Assembly: GCF_040882075.1 (NCBI RefSeq)
Contig: NZ_JBBEBZ010000030.1
Coordinates: forward strand, 1 to 7,209
Reading direction: 5' to 3'
DNA from: Nitriliruptor sp040882075
GTDB lineage: Bacteria > Actinomycetota > Nitriliruptoria > Nitriliruptorales > Nitriliruptoraceae
DNA: 7,209 bases
Position numbers and translations under genes: made by a program. Below the pieces are notes generated by a model that searched no databases, was not told where the DNA came from, and worked only from the letters and a program-made list of their open reading frames with translations. This document shows, piece by piece, positions 1 through 4,933 of this stretch (position 1 is its first letter; each line of letters opens with the position of its first letter).

Positions 1-11
1 GCGCACCGCCG

Positions 12-407
12 TCACAGCTCGGCGACCACGGGGCGTTCGAGGACAACCAGCAGCTCATCGAGCCCATCGATGTCGACGACGCGATCGAGGTCGCTCGTCA
101 CCTCGTCGCCCAGCCGGAACGACAGCATCCCGGCGGCGACGGCCTCGCGGGCGGCCAGCACGGCTGCATCGGCATCGAGCTGGCGGGCGCTGCGCATCCG
201 GAAGCCATCGCTGTGGCGGATCGAGTCCGCGGGCTGCACGAGACCGACGAAGACCGGGCCGGGCGAGCCGTTGTACGTCGCCACCTCGTCGTGGATCCGA
301 CGCGAGAGGAGCTCGCCGATGGTCGCCGAGGCGGGAAGGTCGGTCAGCGACGCTCGCCCGAGTTCGCGGCCAGCGCGGGTGACGTCTCGCACGAGGAGCT
401 CGCTCAC
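12..407 (-). CDS. conserved hypothetical protein, possible beta-grasp-like fold
   Basis: A 131-residue protein that I do not recognise as a named family. The reading frame stays open upstream to about 641, but I chose the GTG at 405-407. An AAGGGGGTG-like ribosome binding site lies just upstream of it, and protein-like composition (SELLVRDVTRAG) begins there, while the upstream part is Arg/Pro/Ser-rich as in antisense translation. The order of elements is a short strand-like segment, a second strand, the helix-like TIGELLSRRIHDEVATYN (about residues 28-45), an Ala-rich helix and a closing strand, DELLVVLERPVV. That order is loosely reminiscent of ubiquitin-like beta-grasp proteins; this is inference from pattern only. 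No signal peptide, membrane segment or metal motif is visible. A GTG lies just past the stop, at 4-6, so another minus-strand gene may follow outside the window. The gene diverges from the histidine kinase at 685. Confidence 0.72.
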   Translation of the reverse strand: MSELLVRDVTRAGRELGRASLTDLPASATIGELLSRRIHDEVATYNGSPGPVFVGLVQPADSIRHSDGFRMRSARQLDADAAVLAAREAVAAGMLSFRLGDEVTSDLDRVVDIDGLDELLVVLERPVVAEL

Positions 408-684
408 CAGGTGCTCACCCCCTTCGGGACGCACGGTGCGTCGGCCGCACGTCCGCTCCTGGCCCGCCGGGACCTGGGTCCCGGTCGCGAGCCGCACGCT
501 ACGGGACGAGGGTCCCGACCGCACCACGACGCGACGGCAACCCCCTCCTTCCGGGCAGGGACGGTGCAACGAGGTCGGTCGTTGGAACAGGCCGGAGGGG
601 CTGGAGCAGCCGGATCGCTCCGTAGCCTCCCACGAGCGCACCGCTCAGCCGGTGCTTCGACGACCCGCTCCTGAGGACCCCGCT

Positions 685-1853
685 GTGGCTGCACCTGATG
701 TGTCGACCGAGGTTCGTGCGCACCCGCACGACCACCTCGTCGGCTTCTACGGGTCGGACGAGTTCCTGACGGACTCGGTGGTCCGCTACATCGCCCCGGC
801 GCTCGACGGGAACGGCGTCGCCCTCGTGCTCGGCACCGCCGACCACCTGGCGGGCATCCGGGCCGACCTCGAAGCCCGTGGCTACGACGCGGACACGGAC
901 CGCTACGTACCCCTCGATGCGCACGAGACCCTCGAGGCGATCAGCCGCGACGGCCAGGTTGACCCGCAGCTGTTCCGGCGGGTCATCGGTGGTGCGATCG
1001 ACGCGGTCGCGACCGAAGGTCGCCGCGCCACCTGCTCGACCCCGGCGAACGGATGCGTGCCGTCGCCATCCTCGAGCAGGAGGCGATCGCGCGGGCCAAC
1101 GAGCGCGACGCGCTACGCGAACGGCAGGCGGGGCTCGAAGCCGCGCTCGATGCGCGCACCCAGGCCGACCGCCGGCAGCGGTAGTTCACCGCCATGTTGG
1201 TGCACGACCTGCGGAGCCCCACCGTCATCGTCTCGGGGCTGCTCACCCTGCTCGAACGCCACTGGGACGACCTCGACCCGGCCGAGATCTGCGAGAACCT
1301 CGCGACCGCGGCGGCCAGCGCGCACCGCATGGAACGGCTCATCGACGACATGCTGGCGATGGCACAGCTCGAGTCGGGACGGTTCCGCTACGACCTGACC
1401 GACGTGGACCTCGCCGAGGTCGTCCGCAGCGCAGTCGCCGACATCAGCAAGACCACGGGACGCAGGATCGACGTCCACGTGCCCGCTGAGGTGCGGCTCG
1501 CTCACGCCGACGGTGGTCGCCAGCTGCAGGTCCTCGACAACCTCCTGACCAACGCCGTGAAGTTCTCCTCGGCCGAGAGCCCCGTCCTGGTGACGCTCGA
1601 GGACCCCGGCGTCGACGTCCTGCGGGTCCACGTGGCGGACGACGGGATCGGCATCGCGCCGGACGACCTCGCCAAGCTGTTCCAGCCGTTCTCGCGGGTC
1701 GGGAAGGTGCCGGGCAGGGCCAAGGGCAGCGGCCTCGGTCTGTTCATCGCTCGTTCCCTCGTGGAGGGGCAGGGCGGGACCATCGAGGTGGCCAGCGAAC
1801 TCGGCGCCGGGACGCGCTTCTCCTACACCGTGCCGGTCGCCACGCAGCGGTAG
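685..1853 (+). pseudogene. MEDS-domain sensor histidine kinase, disrupted
   Basis: The remains of one sensor kinase gene now lie in two frames. The start is GTG 685, with GAGGA at 673-677 seven bases upstream. Residues 1-113 form the N-terminal part of a MEDS (DcmR-type sensory) domain: HLVGFYGSDEFLTDSVVRYIAPAL, GNGVALVLGTADHLAGIRADLEARG, then LFRRVIGGAIDAVATEGR. Near 1018-1023 the protein-like frame switches, and the new frame carries HLLDPGERMRAVAILEQEA and a coiled-coil-like Arg/Glu/Ala linker. A normal MEDS domain continues for roughly 70-80 more residues at this point, so a deletion with a frame change is likely. The new frame then meets TAG at 1182-1184, directly before FTAMLVHDLRSP. 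Kinases of this type usually have a charged residue there, so a single-base change would explain the stop. After it the HisKA and HATPase domains are intact to the TAG at 1851-1853. With two independent lesions, a full-length kinase cannot be made. A sequencing or assembly error could explain either lesion but less easily both. Confidence 0.75.
1194..1853 (+). CDS. histidine kinase catalytic core (HisKA + HATPase_c), C-terminal fragment of the disrupted gene
   Basis: This is the part of the kinase that is still an open frame, 219 residues from ATG 1194. It begins inside the H-box: MLVHDLRSP, with the phosphoacceptor His at residue 4. The dimerisation helices follow to about residue 65 (SAHRMERLIDDMLAMAQLESG). 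The ATP-binding domain shows the N-box (LQVLDNLLTNAVKFS, Asn 116 and 120), G1 (VADDGIGIAP, Asp 149-150), the F-box (LFQPFSR) and G2 (GSGLGLFIARSLVEGQGG, residues 178-195). All catalytic motifs look sound, so the enzyme core degraded little, which suggests a recent lesion or residual use. The start is poor: there is no ribosome binding site before ATG 1194, and the first dimerisation helix is cut at its beginning. Translation could come by reinitiation after the TAG at 1182. It lacks a sensor and has no partner regulator next to it. Confidence 0.55.
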   Translation: MLVHDLRSPTVIVSGLLTLLERHWDDLDPAEICENLATAAASAHRMERLIDDMLAMAQLESGRFRYDLTDVDLAEVVRSAVADISKTTGRRIDVHVPAEVRLAHADGGRQLQVLDNLLTNAVKFSSAESPVLVTLEDPGVDVLRVHVADDGIGIAPDDLAKLFQPFSRVGKVPGRAKGSGLGLFIARSLVEGQGGTIEVASELGAGTRFSYTVPVATQR

Positions 1854-1878
1854 CCACGCAGCGGAAGCCGCACAGCGG
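1839..1878 (+). repeat. short 14-bp tandem repeat over the kinase stop codon
   Basis: The unit GCCACGCAGCGGTA (1839-1852) is repeated with one change at 1853-1866, and a degenerate third copy follows (GCCGCACAGCGG, 1867-1878). The kinase stop codon TAG 1851-1853 lies at the junction of the first two units. This looks like slippage or local duplication at the 3' end of the gene. No function is evident. Confidence 0.6.
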
Positions 1879-1903
1879 TCGCCACCGCGTCTGCGATCGT
1901 GCT

Positions 1904-1927
1904 CCTCGCGGGATGGTCCCGCCGAGG
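1904..1927 (+). terminator. possible hairpin terminator after the histidine kinase
   Basis: The stem CCTC-GCGGGA pairs with TCCCGC-(C)-GAGG around a 3-nt loop TGG. That gives ten base pairs with one bulged C at 1923, beginning 50 nt after the kinase stop. No U-tract follows, as is common for high-GC actinobacterial terminators. No gene is visible between here and the ribosome binding site at about 2050. Confidence 0.4.
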
Positions 1928-2063
1928 GTCCCACCAACTTCGGGACCTCCGGCGGACGACGCGTGTCCTCCGCCCATGGGTCGCCGCGGCCGTGCCCTTC
2001 ACACTGCTGTCAACGGCGCAGCACCCAGCGAGCGCCACGAGCACCACACAGGAAGGCAACGAC

Positions 2064-2612
2064 GTGAGCATCCTCAACGCCCCCGAGGCAGAGGCCCGCA
2101 CCGCCCCAGCCGTCGAGCTCCAGCTGCGCCCCAACAAGCTGTTCACCTTCGTGGCGATCTTCGCCATGGTGATCGGCTTCGGCGCCATCCTGGGCGGCAT
2201 CGCCGGCGCGACCTACACCTACCGGTCCGCCGCGGTCGAGAACATCACCACCCCCGACGACGCGGTGTTCCCCGAGGTCCCCGTCCGTGGCCCGATCTCG
2301 ATGTGGGCACAGTCCGACATCATCACCTTCCACCAGCTGGAGCGGACCGAGGGCCTGCGCTACGCCGAGATGGACCGCGAGGTCCCGATGGTCGACGAGG
2401 CCGGCGAACCCGTCCTGGACGAGGCCGGCGAGCCGGTCATGGGCCCCAACCAGAACCGTCTGTCCTGGCTCGACGCGACCACCCTGACCACCGTCCTCGG
2501 CATGGGCATCATGGCCTACGCCCTCTCGGCCTTCGCGGTGGTGGTCGGTATCACCCTCGCACTGCTCGGCTTCATCGTCCTCAAGCTCCGCAAGGACACG
2601 GTCGCCTTCTGA
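2064..2612 (+). CDS. two-helix membrane protein of the family often annotated 'aromatic ring-opening dioxygenase LigA'
   Basis: A 182-residue integral membrane protein. GTG 2064 was chosen because AGGAAGG lies at 2050-2056, seven bases upstream; the frame is open further upstream but has no such site. The short N-terminal cytoplasmic part (residues 1-25) leads into TM1 (about 26-50, LFTFVAIFAMVIGFGAILGGIAGATY). An acidic external loop follows (about 51-140) with VENITTPDDAVFPEVPVRGP, MWAQSDIITFHQLERTEGLRYAEMDRE and a duplicated DEAGEPV segment. TM2 spans about 145-174 and ends in the basic tail LKLRKDTVAF. The two-helix plan, the A/Q-D-I-I-x-x-H segment and the G-x-x-Y-A-E segment resemble actinobacterial membrane proteins that databases often label 'LigA' dioxygenase. 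No dioxygenase motif is present, so that label should not be carried over. Function is unknown. It is probably a single-gene unit, flanked by hairpins on both sides. Confidence 0.85.
   Translation: MSILNAPEAEARTAPAVELQLRPNKLFTFVAIFAMVIGFGAILGGIAGATYTYRSAAVENITTPDDAVFPEVPVRGPISMWAQSDIITFHQLERTEGLRYAEMDREVPMVDEAGEPVLDEAGEPVMGPNQNRLSWLDATTLTTVLGMGIMAYALSAFAVVVGITLALLGFIVLKLRKDTVAF
2394..2441 (+). repeat. 24-bp tandem duplication inside the membrane protein gene
   Basis: Two adjacent 24-bp units (2394-2417 and 2418-2441) differ at a few bases and encode DEAGEPVL and DEAGEPVM in the loop between the two membrane helices. The duplication keeps the frame. It is a small, probably recent in-frame expansion of the external loop. 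Confidence 0.8.
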
Positions 2613-2643
2613 CCGACGCACCACAGCTCCGGTAGCCCCAACC

Positions 2644-2682
2644 GAGAGGGCCGCTCGACGGGATCCGTCGCCCGGCCCTCTC
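2644..2682. terminator. bidirectional hairpin terminator between convergent genes
   Basis: The outer stem GAGAGGGCCG (2644-2653) pairs perfectly with CGGCCCTCTC (2673-2682). An inner stem CGACGG (2656-2661) pairs with CCGTCG (2665-2670) around the loop GAT. A 2x2 internal loop separates the stems, so 16 base pairs form in all. It lies 32 nt after the membrane protein stop on the plus strand and 13 nt after the OsmC stop (2695) on the minus strand. It therefore probably ends transcription from both sides. No U-tract is present. Confidence 0.75.
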
Positions 2683-2694
2683 CCACGTCCTGGG

Positions 2695-3177
2695 TCACTC
2701 CGGCTCGACGTCGGCCAGCTCGATCGAGGTGGTGATGTCGATGGCGTCGCGGATGGAACGTGCGACCGGGCACTTGTCGGCGTGGAAGTCGAGGACACGG
2801 TCGATCGCGTCACGGTCGGCGTCCTCGTCGACCTGCAGGATGTAGTGCGCGTGGATGCGCTTGAGGACGAGGGTCTTGCCGTCCAGCTCGACCTCGCCGG
2901 TGATCTCGGATCGGAGACGACCGCCTCCGGCGGAGATGCCTCGAGCTTCGAGCGCACCTCCGAGCGTCCCGGTCAGTCAGCCCCCGGCGGCGGCCACGAG
3001 GTAGTCGATGGTCGTGGCGTCCGGTGGGTAGTCGTCGGGTCCGACGCCGTAGTGCTCGGCGATGGCCCCGTGGACCCCGAAGGTGACCGGCTGGTCGCGG
3101 CCGGGGAGCTGCGCGCTGCGGACCGGGCCCCGGTCCCGGACGATCCGCACGTTCGAGGTGTAGACGACGTCTGACAC
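2695..3177 (-). CDS. OsmC-family peroxiredoxin-like protein, predicted selenoprotein (TGA 2977-2979 read as selenocysteine)
   Basis: A 160-residue OsmC/Ohr-type protein if the in-frame TGA at 2979-2977 is read through. Start GTG 3177-3175 has GGAG six bases upstream. The N-terminal half reads VVYTSNVRIV, then QPVTFGVHGAIAEHYGVGPDDY and DATTIDYLVAAAGG. The TGA is codon 67, and the same frame continues LTGTLGGALEARGIS, ELDGKTLVLKRIHAHYIL and DFHADKCPVARSIRDAIDI to the TGA at 2695. OsmC proteins normally read A-A-x-x-C-x-x-G-T at this point, so TGA replaces exactly the first, peroxidatic cysteine (Cys59/60 in E. coli OsmC and Ohr). The partner cysteine is kept (Cys136). The family reduces organic hydroperoxides in the cytoplasm through this pair; OsmC-like proteins are, to my knowledge, among bacterial families reported with selenocysteine. 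A SECIS-like hairpin follows the TGA. A TGC-to-TGA nonsense mutation or sequencing error is the alternative. Ordinary gene callers would split this gene or start it too late. Confidence 0.85.
2931..2962 (-). promoter_or_regulatory. predicted bacterial SECIS element within the OsmC-like coding sequence
   Basis: Reading the minus strand 5' to 3' from 2962, CGGAGGTGC pairs with GCATCTCCG as nine base pairs with one G-U. A single bulged G follows at 2953, then CTCGA pairs with TCGAG as five base pairs, closed by the 3-nt loop AGC (2947-2945). The loop starts 30 nt after the TGA and has G as its second base. This fits the published general bacterial SECIS description (loop about 16-37 nt after UGA, a G in the first two loop positions, upper stem of four or more pairs). 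The bulge below a short upper stem recalls E. coli fdhF, where SelB binds. The element would recruit SelB with selenocysteyl-tRNA. It overlaps codons for TLGGALEARGISA, which look like normal OsmC residues. Confidence 0.75.
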
Positions 3178-3257
3178 GACGGTCTCCGCTGGTCGATGTC
3201 CGACCACCCTCGCGCAGGCGTGCGGCGATGTCCAGGTCCGTCCGACGCCTGGGGAGG

Positions 3258-3392
3258 TCAGTGTCGGCGGTCCCAGAGGGTCAGCAGGCTCGGCAGGACC
3301 AGGGTCGAGGCGACCGCGGACAACGCGATCCACACGACCGAGAACAGGATGACGAGGAGGGTCAGACCGCCGTCGGCCAGCGTCCGACGCAC
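3258..3392 (-). CDS. possible small single-helix membrane peptide
   Basis: A 44-residue frame from GTG 3392-3390 to TGA 3260-3258. It starts VRRTLADGGLTLL, runs into a strongly hydrophobic segment of about 24 residues (LLVILFSVVWIALSAVASTLVL) and ends with LTLWDRRH. The positive N-terminus followed by a clean hydrophobic helix is not what antisense translation of GC-rich DNA usually gives, and no other gene covers this stretch. No convincing ribosome binding site precedes the GTG, and the frame stays open far upstream, so the start is uncertain. It lies 80 bp upstream of the OsmC-like gene on the same strand and could share its transcript. It may also be the C-terminal remnant of a longer membrane protein. 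The rest of 3178-3531 shows no gene and must hold the promoter of the plus-strand operon starting at 3532, though I could not place -35/-10 boxes with confidence. Confidence 0.4.
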   Translation of the reverse strand: MRRTLADGGLTLLVILFSVVWIALSAVASTLVLPSLLTLWDRRH

Positions 3393-3531
3393 CAGCGGTA
3401 GTGGCGGCGGTCCGGGCAGCGCCTGCCGACGGTGCCCGGGCGGCCACGCGGGAGTTCGCGCACGCTCGTAGAGTCGGATGGGCGGGACGCGAGCACGCGT
3501 GCCGCAGCCACCACCGACCAACGGAGCCACC

Positions 3532-3765
3532 ATGCGCGTCGAGGGACTGACCGACGAGGACATCACCACCACGGGCGGCGGGACGATCACCGCGGACACC
3601 AAGGACGGTGACGTCACCGACGTCACCGACGTCACCGACGGCGACGCGGGCGACGCTGACGGCACCGACGGCACCGACGGCGGCGATGGCGACGCGACCG
3701 ACGGCACCGACGGGGACTCGACCGACACCGGTGACGGCGCGGACGCCGACGGGACCGATTCCTGA
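3532..3765 (+). CDS. 77-residue Asp/Gly/Thr-repeat peptide, possible modified-peptide precursor
   Basis: ATG 3532 is preceded by GGAG at 3523-3526, five bases away. The N-terminal part (MRVEGLTDEDITTTGGGTIT, residues 1-20) has mixed composition. From residue 21 to the end, apart from Lys24, the protein consists of only D, G, T, A, V and S, with repeated TDV, DGTDG and GDAD units. 23 of 77 residues are Asp, and no basic residue follows Lys24. It contains no Cys, His or aromatic residue. There is no signal peptide or membrane helix. The stop is 7 nt before the start of a cupin-4/JmjC oxygenase, so the two are probably co-translated. A leader-like segment followed by a monotonous core beside a hydroxylase suggests a ribosomally made, post-translationally modified peptide; this is inference. 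Alternatives are a calcium-binding or simply acidic disordered protein. The good ribosome binding site and operon position argue that it is a real gene. Confidence 0.7.
   Translation: MRVEGLTDEDITTTGGGTITADTKDGDVTDVTDVTDGDAGDADGTDGTDGGDGDATDGTDGDSTDTGDGADADGTDS
3613..3711 (+). repeat. 9-bp codon-triplet tandem repeats encoding TDV/TDG units
   Basis: GTCACCGAC is repeated three times without change at 3613-3639. GGCACCGAC occurs in tandem at 3661-3678 and again at 3703-3711, with related units between. All units keep the reading frame of the acidic peptide, so copy-number changes would lengthen or shorten it without breaking it. This is a repeat inside a coding sequence, not a CRISPR array: there are no spacers. 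Confidence 0.8.
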
Positions 3766-3772
3766 CCATCGC

Positions 3773-4933
3773 GTGACCTCCACCGAACCGGCGCTCGCCC
3801 GGCTGGTCGGCGACCCCGACGGGTTCCTCGCCGACCGGTTCGGCCGTACACCGGTGCACCACCGCAGCGACGACGCTGGGATCGCGGAGCTGCTGAGCCT
3901 CGACGACGTCGACCGCATCGTCGCGGGATCGGCTCTCCGGGCGCCGTCGTTCCGGCTGGTGCGCGAGGGGAAGACGCTGCCCCGCGCGAGCGTCACCCGG
4001 TCGGTACGGATCGGATCGCGGCCGGTCGACGACCTCGCCGACGTCCGGGCCGTGCACCGCGAGTTCGCCGCCGGCGCGACCGTCGTGCTGCAGGGGCTGC
4101 ACCGCTCGTTCGCGGCCGTGACCGACCTGTGCCGTGAGCTCGAGGCGGTGCTGACCCACCCGGTCCAGGCCAACGCCTACCTGACGCCGCCGGTCGCCCA
4201 GGGGCTGAACCTGCACGCCGACCCGCACGACGTGTTCGCGATCCAGACCCACGGGGTCAAGCGGTGGGTGGTGCACCCGCCGGACGGCAGCGAGCCGTGG
4301 GACCTCGAGCTGCGGCCCGGCGACGTGCTGTACCTGCCGGCGGGGACGAGGCACGCGGCGCAGACGCTCGACCGGCCGTCGCTGCACCTGACCATCGGGG
4401 TGCGGACCACGACCTGGCGGGACGTGCTGCGACGGGCCCTCGACGGCGCGCTCGCGGGCGAGGAACTCGGTGCACCGCTGCCGGCGGGTTGGGCCGACGA
4501 TCCCTCGGCGTTGGTGGCATCGGCTGAGGACCACCTCGCCGCGTTGGCCGCACGCCTCGACGAGATCGACCTCGCGGCGCCGTTGGACGCGGCCGCGGAC
4601 GCGTTCTGGTCGCGGCGTTCGCCCGAGCTGACCGGGGGCCTGCGGGACCTGCTCGAGCTCGACCGGCTCGACGACACCACGCCGCTCCGGCGTCGGCCCC
4701 ACGCCACGTTCCAGGTCGACGTCCGCGGCGACCGGCTGCAGGTGCAGCTCGGTGACCGTGCGCTCGAGCTGCCCGCCGGAGCCGAGGACGCGATCCGCTG
4801 GCTCGGTGGGGCGGACCGGTTCGTCCCGAAGGACCTGGCCGAGTTCGCCGACGAGCCGAGCCGGCTGGTGCTGTGTCGACGGTTCGTCCAGGAGGGCCTG
4901 CTGACCTTCGACCGTGATGTCGACGGTGCGTGA
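3773..4933 (+). CDS. cupin-4 / JmjC-type Fe(II)/2-oxoglutarate-dependent oxygenase
   Basis: A 386-residue protein of the cupin-4 (ribosomal oxygenase, RoxA/YcfD-like) family, close to the usual length. These are cytoplasmic enzymes that hydroxylate an amino acid side chain in a protein substrate; E. coli YcfD hydroxylates an Arg of ribosomal protein L16. GTG 3773 begins VTSTEPALARLVGDPDGFLADRFGRTPV, typical of the family N-terminus; the frame is open upstream only as a shadow of the repeat peptide. The iron site is visible: HAD at residues 148-150 in GLNLHADPHDVFAIQTHGVKRW, and a second His at 194 in DVLYLPAGTRHAAQT. Family features YLTPP and GDVLYLPAG are present. The C-terminal 150 residues fit the dimerisation and winged-helix region (DLAEFADEPSRLVLCRRFVQEGLL). 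It follows the repeat peptide by 7 nt and overlaps the next gene by 17 nt, so the three genes look co-translated. Its substrate is unknown: ribosomal protein, or the neighbouring peptide. Confidence 0.9.
   Translation: MTSTEPALARLVGDPDGFLADRFGRTPVHHRSDDAGIAELLSLDDVDRIVAGSALRAPSFRLVREGKTLPRASVTRSVRIGSRPVDDLADVRAVHREFAAGATVVLQGLHRSFAAVTDLCRELEAVLTHPVQANAYLTPPVAQGLNLHADPHDVFAIQTHGVKRWVVHPPDGSEPWDLELRPGDVLYLPAGTRHAAQTLDRPSLHLTIGVRTTTWRDVLRRALDGALAGEELGAPLPAGWADDPSALVASAEDHLAALAARLDEIDLAAPLDAAADAFWSRRSPELTGGLRDLLELDRLDDTTPLRRRPHATFQVDVRGDRLQVQLGDRALELPAGAEDAIRWLGGADRFVPKDLAEFADEPSRLVLCRRFVQEGLLTFDRDVDGA

Noticed and set aside
408..684. Promoters in the divergent gap between the hypothetical gene and the kinase
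   Set aside because: Promoters must exist here, but I could not find a -35/-10 pair with correct spacing that I would trust on either strand.
1182..1184. TAG in the kinase as a recoded (pyrrolysine) codon
   Set aside because: Pyrrolysine is not expected in this kind of kinase or lineage, the position is not a catalytic residue, and a separate frame disruption upstream already marks the gene as broken.
2782..3174. Plus-strand frame of 130 codons across the OsmC-like gene
   Set aside because: It is the antisense shadow of the OsmC-like gene, which matches a known family in the other orientation.
3604..3759. Repeat tract as a CRISPR array
   Set aside because: Units are 9 bp, contiguous, without spacers, and keep a coding frame.
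3608..3772. N-terminal extension of the cupin-4 oxygenase
   Set aside because: The extension is Thr/Pro/Ala-rich, being the repeat peptide read in another frame; family-like sequence starts at GTG 3773.
2977..4173. Long minus-strand reading frame of about 400 codons ending at the TGA 2977-2979
   Set aside because: Only its last 67 codons are gene-like (the OsmC N-terminus). The rest is antisense to the peptide and oxygenase genes and has shadow composition (repeats of Val/Gly/Ala and Arg/Ser).
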